Assembly: GCF_000013445.1 (NCBI RefSeq)
Contig: NC_007796.1
Coordinates: 372,001-436,000 of the forward strand
Direction of reading: 5' to 3'
Length of the DNA: 64,000 bases
From: Methanospirillum hungatei JF-1
Lineage (GTDB): Archaea; Halobacteriota; Methanomicrobia; Methanomicrobiales; Methanospirillaceae
Program-made: the position numbers and the translations under genes
Notes under the pieces: generated by a model
What the model was told of the DNA's origin: nothing
Databases searched by the model: none
What the model saw: only the letters and a program-made list of their open reading frames with translations
Part shown: positions 48,014-56,465 of the stretch, piece after piece
Layout: the number at the start of each line of letters is the position of its first letter
Position numbering within the stretch: position 1 is the stretch's first letter

Positions 48014-48228
48014 ATAGATACTTCTACAATTTGAGATTGGCTATTGGTGGGTGATATGGTTGATTCCTCAGATAATACATCCATATATAACTGAATTGCA
48101 TCTTTGACATTTTCAATTACTTCATCAAATGAGTCACCCTGCGTATGACATCCAGGTAGAGCAGGGACATGAGCGATATAGCCCCCATCAGGCTCTTGGA
48201 TTAATTCAACTTTAAATTTTAAAGTCAT
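48010..48228 (-). CDS. HicB-type antitoxin
   Basis: 72 residues: [42 protein letters not shown] is the conserved HicB partial RNase-H fold. The C-terminus ([14 protein letters not shown]) lacks an obvious DNA-binding domain. The first gene of the pair; it would bind HicA and control its activity. This is the only minus-strand toxin-antitoxin pair in the mosaic. Confidence 0.92.
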   Translation of the reverse strand: MTLKFKVELIQEPDGGYIAHVPALPGCHTQGDSFDEVIENVKDAIQLYMDVLSEESTISPTNSQSQIVEVSI

Positions 48229-48280
48229 ATTATTACGTGTTAGGCATGAATTTATATCAAATTTATCTCATTTTTCATCA

Positions 48281-48670
48281 ATGATATGGATGGTCTGCGG
48301 AAAGGATTTCTTTGTCGGGTACTCCCCGGAGCGGATCAACCCGAATGACGATGAGCATACTCTGGAGCGAACGACAAAGATCGTATCCGGCATGGATGAA
48401 AAGACTACAGATACGAACTGCCAGGTATACGGATTGGTGACGACAGTGTACCGTGCTCCTGATATCAGGACCGCTGAAGCGGCCAAGGTCATCGAGAATA
48501 TCCAGCGTGACCTGAACATTGCTCTTGTCAACGAGTTATCCCTGATATTCTCCCGCATGGGTCTTGATACGACGGCGGTCCTAGAGGCTGCCGGGACAAA
48601 ATGGAACGTTCACCCGTACCGGCCCGGACTTGTAGGCGGGCATTGTATCGCGGTTGTTCTCTGTTCATGA
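48281..48670 (+). pseudogene. wecC fragment 2 (middle part only)
   Basis: About 125 codons of UDP-ManNAc dehydrogenase, lacking the NAD-binding start and the UDP-binding end. It keeps the less diverged sequence ([28 protein letters not shown]). It leaves the family immediately after GGHCI at the same base as fragment 1, so the break existed before the duplication. Confidence 0.85.
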
Positions 48671-48865
48671 TTATTGTAAGAAAGTTGAAAGATACAAGAA
48701 ATTAAATCACTCATCTGGAAATTACCTTTATTTTATACGTTTACACATATGATATGTAATCCATTGTGTGAAAAGGTGTGCGGATGGCAACAAACCTTGC
48801 AGTCGACGATAATCTCATCTCCGAAGCCCTGGTAATTGGTGGATGTAACACCAAGAAAGCAGCAG
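48296..48865 (+). repeat. 570-bp direct repeat, copy B
   Basis: The partner of 45866-46435. It starts abruptly at TGCGG within the wecC frame and ends at GCAGCAG within vapB, where a deletion joins it to vapC sequence. The wecC part (48296-48670) reads [20 protein letters not shown] through [13 protein letters not shown] with no other wecC sequence before it. Confidence 0.88.
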
Positions 48866-48972
48866 AGTTCTATAACATTTGTCCATCTGCAGGAACCCTT
48901 GGTTCAACCATCGATTTTCTCATCTGTGCATTAGCAGAAAGAGAGAATGAAATAAATATTACCCCCAGATAG
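48784..48972 (+). pseudogene. Deleted vapB-vapC fusion
   Basis: It starts [28 protein letters not shown] like the intact VapB, then joins vapC codons ([27 protein letters not shown]) and ends soon after. Compared with 46354-47000, 368 bases are missing between two copies of GCAGCAG (46429-46435 and 46797-46803). Neither protein is functional. Confidence 0.85.
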
Positions 48973-49046
48973 TGACAGATTTACCTATAAGAATCATATT
49001 ATCTGTGAATAAGATAATTAAAATAAATTATCAAGAGGGAGCCATC

Positions 49047-49262
49047 ATGAAGGTTAAGGATCTGGTTTTGGATGAAATTAAAGACATGTCAGTTTCAGAA
49101 TATCTGTCTGTGTATCAGTATATTCATGCGATTAAAGCAATTCGCCCGAAACCAAGTAATAAAAAAAGGGAACATGCATTTGAAGAAGTCTGTTCTGCTC
49201 TGAGTAGCCTTACGGGAAACCTGTCAGATGACATTATCCTGGCTAGAGATGACCGAGTGTGA
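49047..49262 (+). CDS. Antitoxin paired with the downstream VapC-like toxin
   Basis: The frame opens at 48972, but ATG 49047 has GAGGGAG eight bases upstream and is preferred; the protein has 71 residues: MKVKDLVLDEIKDMSVSEYLSVYQYIHAIKAIRPKPSNKKR. The C-terminal half (FEEVCSALSSLTGNLSDDIILARDDRV) ends with the acidic stretch often seen in PIN-toxin antitoxins (DDI..AR.ER). It overlaps the toxin by 14 bases. A broken copy lies at 42873. Confidence 0.8.
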   Translation: MKVKDLVLDEIKDMSVSEYLSVYQYIHAIKAIRPKPSNKKREHAFEEVCSALSSLTGNLSDDIILARDDRV

Positions 49263-49692
49263 ATCTGTTTTTGACACCTCTGCCCTCGTAAAAATCTTCC
49301 ATAATGAGGAAGGGTCAGAGAGAACTCGTGAATTAATTTTAAATGCACAAAATAATCTCTATATACTGGATATTGCGCAAATTGAATACTTTAGTGCAAT
49401 ATTTCGACGATATCGTAATCATGAGTTGTCAAAAAAATCATTAAATATAGCCATATCAGGATTTGAAAAAGAAATGTCTCATTATTGTATTGAGCCAACA
49501 ACACCCCTGGTGATTAAAGAAGCCCAAAAACTCATATTTTCGTATGGAGATAAATTTGGCCTTCGAACCCTTGATTCACTTCATCTGGCAGCATTTTCAT
49601 TGATTTCAAATGATGATTGGATTTTTGTTTGTTGTGATTCTATACTTTCATGTGTTGCAGAAGAATATCCATTTACCGTACCGTTAATCTGA
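49249..49692 (+). CDS. VapC-like PIN toxin
   Basis: 147 residues from ATG 49249 (MTECESVFDTSALVKIFHNEEGS). PIN acids are in VFDTSALVKIF, Glu in AQIEYFSAIFRRY, and Asp in LRTLDSLHLAAF and DSILSC. It is intact and coupled to the antitoxin. It ends 30 bases before the intact wecB, the same arrangement found at the broken copy 43059-43615. Confidence 0.87.
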   Translation: MTECESVFDTSALVKIFHNEEGSERTRELILNAQNNLYILDIAQIEYFSAIFRRYRNHELSKKSLNIAISGFEKEMSHYCIEPTTPLVIKEAQKLIFSYGDKFGLRTLDSLHLAAFSLISNDDWIFVCCDSILSCVAEEYPFTVPLI

Positions 49693-49722
49693 ATAATCCA
49701 GAAAAGTATTCCAAATCAATTC

Positions 49723-50793
49723 ATGAAGATCATATCAATCGTCGGTGCCAGACCCCAGTTCATCAAATGTGCCTCGGTATCCAGGGAGCTTCGAAAAACC
49801 CACCAGGAAGTTTTGATCCATACCGGACAGCATTACGACCCGGAGATGTCTGACGTCTTCTTCGAGGAACTTGAGATCCCAAAACCTGATTATCATCTCG
49901 GGGTTGGATCAGGACCACATGGGAAGCAGACCGGGGAATGTCTCGCGAAGATCGAAGAGGTCCTGATCAAGGAGCAGCCGGATCTTGTCCTCGTGTATGG
50001 TGATACCAACTCGACCCTTGCCGGAGGGCTGGCTGCGGCAAAACTCCATATTCCGGTTGCCCACGTGGAGGCAGGGCTTCGAAGTTTTGATAGGACAATG
50101 CCGGAAGAGATCAACCGGGTCCTGGTCGATCATCTGTCTGACCTGCTCTTCTGTCCCACCCAGACTGCAGTGGATAATCTTCGAAGCGAAGGGATAACAA
50201 AGGGGGTGTTCCTGACCGGCGATGTGATGGTAGATGCTCTTGAATATAATAAGGAGATCGCAAGGGAACGATCAAAGATTCTGGAAAAGTATTCGCTCAC
50301 TCCCGGCAAGTATCTGATCCTGACTGTTCACCGTCCGTCAAATACTGATAACCCTGATCACATGGAACATATTATCGGGGCCATTGGTGATTGTGGTTTG
50401 CTGACGTTATTTCCTGTTCATCCCCGGACCAGGAAAAATCTTATCTCGTTTGAGTTGTGGGATAGCATGCCGGGGAATATCATACCCTGTGTTCCTCTTG
50501 GATACCTTGATATGCTTGCGGCAATGGGTTCAGCCGGGAAGATCCTGACCGATTCAGGCGGAGTTCAGAAAGAGGCGTACCTGCTCTCGGTCCCGTGTAT
50601 TACTTTGCGTGAGAATACCGAGTGGGTGGAGACAGTAGAGGCAGGGTGGAATGTATTGGTTGGGGCTGATAGGGAGAAGATTGGAGCGATGGTAAGAGAG
50701 TTTCTGCCTTCCGGTGGGCATCCGGACTTGTTTGGGAGTGGTGCATCGGGGAGTATTGGTGAACTGGTCGGGGAGTATATGAATGGGGTTTGA
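49723..50793 (+). CDS. wecB: UDP-N-acetylglucosamine 2-epimerase (non-hydrolysing), intact
   Basis: 356 residues with the GT-B-like epimerase fold. The start [32 protein letters not shown] and [41 protein letters not shown] lead into the C-terminal LTDSGGVQKEAYLLSVPCITLRENTEWVET, which binds UDP. It makes UDP-ManNAc, a precursor for surface glycans and ManNAcA. Its natural partner wecC is present only as fragments here. It overlaps the next gene by 11 bases and is the first gene of the glycan operon. Its base composition is like the host core, unlike the AT-rich genes after 51.8 kb. Confidence 0.95.
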   Translation: MKIISIVGARPQFIKCASVSRELRKTHQEVLIHTGQHYDPEMSDVFFEELEIPKPDYHLGVGSGPHGKQTGECLAKIEEVLIKEQPDLVLVYGDTNSTLAGGLAAAKLHIPVAHVEAGLRSFDRTMPEEINRVLVDHLSDLLFCPTQTAVDNLRSEGITKGVFLTGDVMVDALEYNKEIARERSKILEKYSLTPGKYLILTVHRPSNTDNPDHMEHIIGAIGDCGLLTLFPVHPRTRKNLISFELWDSMPGNIIPCVPLGYLDMLAAMGSAGKILTDSGGVQKEAYLLSVPCITLRENTEWVETVEAGWNVLVGADREKIGAMVREFLPSGGHPDLFGSGASGSIGELVGEYMNGV

Positions 50794-51811
50794 ATTCCTT
50801 AAATCCGAACGCCCTGACCTGTGGGACCGGTTTACCCGACGGGAAGAGTACGAAAATCCTATACGAGATATGTATGGGAGGTTTCCATACTGGGCAAGTA
50901 GGGAACGGGATATCTTTAGGCCCTCAGTTTCGGAATATTTGTTTGAACAAGGATTAGTTAATCCGGAGTATCCGGATGGATGTGAGTTTGCGGTTTGGGT
51001 GACCCATGATATTGATATTATATATGGATCTCCATATACAAAATTGATAGCAGGATGCCTTGCAATAAAACAGGGTGATACGAAAACAGCAAAACAAGAA
51101 ATTTTATCACTCCACACGAAAAAAAAGCCATATTTCAATTTTGATGAGATTCTATCATTAGAGGAGAAATATGGTGTGAAATCTACCTGGTTTTTTCAGG
51201 CGCTAAATCCAGGTGAGCCGGAATTCAGGTATTTTTTATCTGATATTGAGTGTGTATTTGGGGATATTCTTGAAGCTGGAGGAGAAATAGGTCTTCATGG
51301 AGGGTTTGAAGCCCCATATAATCTGGATAAACTCTTACTTGAGAAAAGCCGGCTTGAAAAGATACTGGGTCAAAAAGTAGCAGGCTACCGGAATCATTTC
51401 CTCAAATTTCAAATGCCGGACACGTTGGAACTGCTTGCACAAGCAGGTTTTTCTTATGATTCAACGCTTGGTTATGCAGATTGTATCGGGTTTAGAACTG
51501 GCATGTGTCATCCTTACAAACCGGTGAATTTGAATACCGGTAAAGAGATCAATATTATTGAATTACCACTCCATATTATGGAAGGGAGTATGTTCCATCA
51601 TTATATGCGACTTAATTTTGATATGGGATGGAAACTAGTCCAACAGATTATTGAAAGAGTTCAAGGATGTCAGGGAATATTGGTAATTAATTGGCATAAT
51701 ACCAGTTATCGGGAATGGAGTGTTGAGAGAAAACTTCTTGAGAAGATACTTGGATATTGTCAGGAAAAGGATGCCTGGATGAGAACGAATATTGATGCTC
51801 ATCAAAAATGA
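50783..51811 (+). CDS. Polysaccharide deacetylase-like protein
   Basis: 342 residues. A NodB-like core is recognised from WVTHDIDI (metal-binding Asp) near residue 73, FNFDEILSLEEKYGVKSTWFFQ, and GGEIGLHGGFEA (His). LLAQAGFSYDSTLGY and a late VINWHNTSY complete it. It is probably a deacetylase acting on an N-acetyl sugar of the surface polymer. Translation is coupled to wecB. Confidence 0.8.
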   Translation: MGFEFLKSERPDLWDRFTRREEYENPIRDMYGRFPYWASRERDIFRPSVSEYLFEQGLVNPEYPDGCEFAVWVTHDIDIIYGSPYTKLIAGCLAIKQGDTKTAKQEILSLHTKKKPYFNFDEILSLEEKYGVKSTWFFQALNPGEPEFRYFLSDIECVFGDILEAGGEIGLHGGFEAPYNLDKLLLEKSRLEKILGQKVAGYRNHFLKFQMPDTLELLAQAGFSYDSTLGYADCIGFRTGMCHPYKPVNLNTGKEINIIELPLHIMEGSMFHHYMRLNFDMGWKLVQQIIERVQGCQGILVINWHNTSYREWSVERKLLEKILGYCQEKDAWMRTNIDAHQK

Positions 51812-51826
51812 TGGATTGGATGAGTT

Positions 51827-52966
51827 TTGCAATCAAAAATAAAGATATTAGTTACCGATGCTGGCTATAAGCATACACTAGGAATTGTGAGAAGTTTAGG
51901 GCAATCTGGATATTATGTTATTGCAATGGATCCGAATAAAAGATCACAATCATTTTTTTCTAAATACTGTAAAGAGAAACTCATTTCCCCTGACCCAAAA
52001 AATGAAGCTGATTTTATTCATTTTTTGAAAAATTATTTGATGAATAACAAAATTGACGTATTATTACCTGTTGGTTATAATTCAACAATAACAATATCTA
52101 ATAATAGAAGTGAATTATTGCCATATGTAAAAATCCCCATCGCAGAAAAAAAGGCTATTGATATCGCATCTGATAAAAGAAAAACCTTACAATTAGCAAA
52201 AAATCTACAAGTATTAATTCCAAAAGAATACAATTCAATTGAGAAAATTGGTAGATATCCTGTTGTTTTAAAAGGAATATATGAATCTGGACAGATAAAA
52301 TATATTAATTCTAAAGAAGAAGCAGAAAAAATAGATTTGGCAACTAACGTCATTCAGGAATATATCCCTGGTGAAGGATACGGATTTTATGCATTATTTA
52401 ATAGAGGCAATGTGAGAGCCTTTTGTATGCATCAAAGAATTCGAGAATATCCAATTACTGGCGGTTCTAGTACTTGTGCTAAAAGTGTTTATTGTGATGA
52501 ATTGAAAAGAATTGGACTTAAAATTTTAAAAGAACTCCATTGGCATGGGGTTGCCATGGTTGAATTTAAGAAAAAAACATGTAATGGAAATTATGTGCTA
52601 ATGGAAATTAATCCGAAATTTTGGGGTTCATTAGATCTTTCTATTGCCTCAAAAGTGAATTTTCCAAAATTACTAGTTGAGATGTCTATCGAAGGGGATG
52701 TCGAACCTATCAACCAGTATGATATTGATATTAAGTATCAGTGGCCATTTCCTGATGAAATACTTCACTTATGTGCAAATCCATATTCAATACTTGAGAT
52801 AATTTCTGATTTTTTTGACAAACGAGCATATTGCAATATAATAATTAGAGATCCTCTTCCAACCTTAATTCAAATGATAGATACTTTTTTTATTTTAAGT
52901 TCAAGGATATTAAATCGGAAAATAAAGTTTCCACATGGAAAACCAACGAAAAATTATGATTGCTGA
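51827..52966 (+). CDS. ATP-grasp protein
   Basis: 379 residues from a TTG start (MQSKIKILVTDAGYKHTLGIVRSLGQSGYYVIAMD) with GGATGAG upstream. It has the three-part ATP-grasp layout: pre-ATP-grasp fold (about 1-115), ATP-binding lobe with PVVLKGIYESGQIKYI and VIQEYIPGEGYGFYAL, and metal-binding VLMEINPKFWGSLDLS. Such proteins ligate an amino group or amino acid to a carboxylate; in glycan clusters they often decorate sugars. AT-rich composition begins here. Confidence 0.85.
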   Translation: MQSKIKILVTDAGYKHTLGIVRSLGQSGYYVIAMDPNKRSQSFFSKYCKEKLISPDPKNEADFIHFLKNYLMNNKIDVLLPVGYNSTITISNNRSELLPYVKIPIAEKKAIDIASDKRKTLQLAKNLQVLIPKEYNSIEKIGRYPVVLKGIYESGQIKYINSKEEAEKIDLATNVIQEYIPGEGYGFYALFNRGNVRAFCMHQRIREYPITGGSSTCAKSVYCDELKRIGLKILKELHWHGVAMVEFKKKTCNGNYVLMEINPKFWGSLDLSIASKVNFPKLLVEMSIEGDVEPINQYDIDIKYQWPFPDEILHLCANPYSILEIISDFFDKRAYCNIIIRDPLPTLIQMIDTFFILSSRILNRKIKFPHGKPTKNYDC

Positions 52967-53639
52967 TCTTCATATTCATTCAAAATATTCATTTGATTCA
53001 TTTCTTTCTCCAAAAAACATTATAAAAGAAGCGAAAAAACATAAAATAGATGTTATTGCCATCACTGATCATAATACAATTCGTGGAGGACTTGAAACTC
53101 TAAGAATAAATCTTGATTCAAAAATCTCCGTGATTGTTGGAAGTGAAATCCATACAGAAATTGGTGATATTATTGGATTATATTTAAACGAAGAGATAAA
53201 GTCTAGACTATCTTTAGATGTAATCGATGAGATAAAATCTCAAGGAGGAATAGTTGTCTTACCACATCCCTTTAGGGGTCATAATCTGAATGAAAAATTA
53301 ATTAATCAATGTGATGCAATTGAAATCTTTAATAGTAGATCTTCAGAAATTGAAAATCAATTATCATTAGAATTGGCCAAACAGTTTAATAAGCCTTTTA
53401 CAGCAGGGAGTGATGCTCATCTTGCATGTGAAATTGGATTAGTAAAGGTTGTTCTAAAAATGGATGAATTAACTGAGAGAATATCATTTTCATCCTTAAA
53501 TGAAGATTTAATTGGTACTTACTCTTCGAAATGTCTAAAACACTGTAGTCAATTGATCAAATCATTAAAAACGAAAAATTTAAAAAAAATTCCTTATGAT
53601 TTCTTTAATGCATCATATAGTATTATCAATCGCAATTAA
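52956..53639 (+). CDS. PHP-domain phosphoesterase
   Basis: The frame opens at 52935; ATG 52956 (MIADLHIHSKYSFDS) starts the PHP motif directly and gives 227 residues. Metal ligands are DLHIHSKYS, VIAITDHNTIRGG, VVLPHPFRG and GSDAHLACEIG. It is a metal-dependent phosphoesterase of uncertain substrate. It overlaps the ATP-grasp gene by 11 bases and converges with the split methyltransferase gene by 14 bases. Confidence 0.85.
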   Translation: MIADLHIHSKYSFDSFLSPKNIIKEAKKHKIDVIAITDHNTIRGGLETLRINLDSKISVIVGSEIHTEIGDIIGLYLNEEIKSRLSLDVIDEIKSQGGIVVLPHPFRGHNLNEKLINQCDAIEIFNSRSSEIENQLSLELAKQFNKPFTAGSDAHLACEIGLVKVVLKMDELTERISFSSLNEDLIGTYSSKCLKHCSQLIKSLKTKNLKKIPYDFFNASYSIINRN

Positions 53640-54546
53640 TGAAATTTTTCTTCCTTGCAAGAATTCTTATTACGGGCAGATCTAACCGAGTGTACCTTTT
53701 TTTATAGTAATTTTTGAGACTCATTGTTAGATAATTAATAATAAAAATTACATCAGATTTACATATATTTTTTACATTAAACTCTCCCTGGTTAAACATT
53801 TTTTTTCTACCATTAAAAAACTCCATCCATAATACAATGTTTTCAATTCGTGAGTCCCAGAAATGGGAGTTTCCATCCTTTTCTAACAATAAAACATCAT
53901 AATTGTTTTTCTCTAATAATAAACGAAGACTCGTTTCTGAAAAAGACCAAAAATGTTGACCCATAGAACTAGAGGGAAATGTATCAATTTTTAACACGTA
54001 TCCTTCATAATCAGCATCTGGAACCTCTAAAAAGAGAAAATGATTTTTAAAATTTTGTTGAAATGTTTTAATTATTTCACACGGAGATTGAAGATGCTCT
54101 AGAACATGTATGAGAGAAATAAAATTTATTTCAGGGTTTTGACTAACAATCTCTAGAACAATATCTTCACATAAAAATCCCTTTTTTAAGTTTACATGTA
54201 AAAATTCTTTTCCCCATTGAATTGAAACAGAATCTGGATCATACCCTACTCCTGAGTTGATAAAACCTGATTTTTGTAAAAACGATAAAACCCAGCCTCT
54301 TCCTGCTCCAAATTCAAGATAATTAATTGAATCAGGTATTTTCAAATTTTTTTTCAATCCATCAATAATAAACAAGGATTGGATTTCTGCCATCTTCTTC
54401 TCAATGTCATCAGCATGTCGAAAATATCGTGAAGAATAGTATTTAGCTACTGAATTCGCATTAGGTAAAGGATACCGAAAAAACAATCCACAATTTTTAC
54501 AATGGTAAGTTGATGATTCAACTAAATTTAAAAGTTTTAGTGAATT

Positions 54547-56306
54547 GAGGGTGTTGCACCAATGATCAATATCATGCAGGATCACAAATGATCGATCTCT
54601 ACCCCTTAAGCTATCAACCAAAATAGACTAATTGATGTATGAACCTGCATGTATCAATTCCCACTTTACATACTGTGTTTGCAAAAATATAGGAAAAACC
54701 TGAACCTCTTGACGGTTTTATAATATTCGTAGCAAATTCTTTAATTTTAACTATACCCTCAAATCTGATAAGTTTTTTTATATTATGCACTAATGCAGCT
54801 AAAAAGAATTCTCCCTCGCAATTCTCTTTCCCTTTTTGAGAGAAACTCCTAAACCTCATATTATGTTTCATATTACCAAAAACTGGTTCGACCATGTATT
54901 TTCGTTTTCGATATAACTCTCTACCAGTGGGGGATTTCACACGTACTTCCATAACTCGTTTACAAATTTCCTGAGTTGTTGCTTGTTTCTCTCTGTTCAT
55001 AAAAGATTGCCAAACAAACGTCCCGATACTTTGCAATTCCGGAAATGTGATTATTTCTCCCATACAAATCGCCCGACATATCATTTCCATTCGTGAGATA
55101 TACCCATCATTATCTGAATATTCTGGAATTTTTCTTTCTTTAGAAGGAGGGATGATGAGTTGAATGCCATAATCCAATTCTGCTAAAGAATTCGGGTATG
55201 AGAAATAACCTGCATCAGATAGTAGTATATTAGGCGAAATTGATGGATGAATACCCGTAAAAAGGTCTTCGAGTTCATTTAGCATAGGTATTAATAATTT
55301 TTTATCGTTTTGCTCATCTGATATCATTGCAGCGAGGATAAATTGATTTTCAGAAACGATAATCTGCCCATTATACCCTTGAATCCAGCCATTGGTGGTT
55401 GACATTATCTGACTTTCAGGATCAGTGAGATTTACTTTTGAATCTGAAGATGGCTCTTTTTTAGGCTCTAAAGGCTTTCTACCTCGTTTCTTTTTACCCG
55501 ATTCTAATTCTTCTTTTTCGCGGTCCAGAATCTTTTCTTCTTGTTTTTTAGATTCGATATCATGTCGTTCAATTAATTTCTCTTTAGCCCGATTAAGAAC
55601 TTCCTTTCGTTTTTCTTTTGTTGAAAGATGCTCAGGTAGTCGGTTAATCTCCATATCCTGAATATTTATATCATCGTTTTCTAACTCATCAATTTCCTGT
55701 GATTCATCAAAAAGCCGACCTAGCTCTGCTTCAAGGTATTTTAATTTTTTATTGGCTGATAAAGAGGCATTACAGCCAAATTTTGATCCATCGAGGGCTA
55801 GGACACCGATTCTTGCTATCCCGGATTCTACGATAATTTGAGATAATTGTTTAAAAAGGGATTTGATTTCTTTTGAATTATTCTTCTTGAAACGATAGAT
55901 CGTTGTATGGTCAGGTGTAAGATTATTGGCGACGATCCGATATCCAATATCATAATGGCAGCACATCTCAATTTTTCTGCTAGATTTTTCTCCACGAATC
56001 ATTGAATAAATTATTATTCCAAGCATTGAACGAGGATCAAAAAAGGCAGAACCGCGACCATCGTCACGATATTTATTAATAAATGGACTAATATCGAGAA
56101 TCGAAAGAATTTCTAATATGCCATAAGTAATATCATTTTCAGATAGCCAGTCCATCGCATTGACAGGGAGTAAAAATTGTTGTTCATTACCATATCCTCT
56201 AATCATGTTATAGCGATGAGACATATAATATATTGATCTTAATAATATATATAATTAAGCTTTAATAATTTATATTAAGCTTTTTTTGTGTTTGTGCAAC
56301 AGCCTC
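54547..56306 (-). mobile_element. IS1182-like element, copy 2 (1760 bp)
   Basis: It has the same ends as copy 1 and the same length. Flanking direct repeats are AATT at 54543-54546 and 56307-56310. It is in the same orientation as copy 1, so the two form 1.76-kb direct repeats 31.7 kb apart. Confidence 0.93.
54614..56224 (-). CDS. IS1182-family transposase, copy 2
   Basis: 536 residues, differing from copy 1 at one residue near the C-terminus (FIHQLVYFG). DUF772-like start, DDE residues and the Lys/Glu-rich insertion are as in copy 1. The only other nucleotide difference I see is a silent one near 55934. Intact and presumably active. Confidence 0.95.
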   Translation of the reverse strand: MSHRYNMIRGYGNEQQFLLPVNAMDWLSENDITYGILEILSILDISPFINKYRDDGRGSAFFDPRSMLGIIIYSMIRGEKSSRKIEMCCHYDIGYRIVANNLTPDHTTIYRFKKNNSKEIKSLFKQLSQIIVESGIARIGVLALDGSKFGCNASLSANKKLKYLEAELGRLFDESQEIDELENDDINIQDMEINRLPEHLSTKEKRKEVLNRAKEKLIERHDIESKKQEEKILDREKEELESGKKKRGRKPLEPKKEPSSDSKVNLTDPESQIMSTTNGWIQGYNGQIIVSENQFILAAMISDEQNDKKLLIPMLNELEDLFTGIHPSISPNILLSDAGYFSYPNSLAELDYGIQLIIPPSKERKIPEYSDNDGYISRMEMICRAICMGEIITFPELQSIGTFVWQSFMNREKQATTQEICKRVMEVRVKSPTGRELYRKRKYMVEPVFGNMKHNMRFRSFSQKGKENCEGEFFLAALVHNIKKLIRFEGIVKIKEFATNIIKPSRGSGFSYIFANTVCKVGIDTCRFIHQLVYFG

Positions 56307-56465
56307 AATTAATATAGAAAACTTTTTTAGAGCATATTGGACAATGCATAATTTCCACGTATTCCTTATTATTTCGAACTGAAAAGGTTTTTTAAGATTT
56401 TAAAGTAAAATTTATGAATATTTGTTGTAACCATAGATATTTTCTCCTTAAATTATATGCCGTTT

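Larger units (their letters stand above)
53626..56349 (-). pseudogene. SAM methyltransferase split by an IS
   Basis: The body at 53626-54546 encodes a class I methyltransferase: YLEFGAGRGWVLSFLQKSGF (SAM-binding Gly loop), GVGYDPDSVSIQWG, and ISLIHVLEHLQSPCEIIK. An IS1182-like element occupies 54547-56306. Removing it and one AATT copy joins ATG 56349 in frame. The restored start is MHCPICSKKVFYINSLKLL, adding the first CxxC of a zinc ribbon whose second pair (CKNC) is still in the body. The restored protein would have about 320 residues and probably methylated a sugar in the glycan pathway. The current frame begins inside the IS with a TTG at 54621 and lacks the first zinc pair. Confidence 0.9.

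Noticed and set aside
42756-50793. CRISPR array or regularly spaced repeat
   Set aside because: The repeated blocks are gene fragments of several hundred bases at irregular spacing. No short repeats with regular spacers and no cas genes are present.
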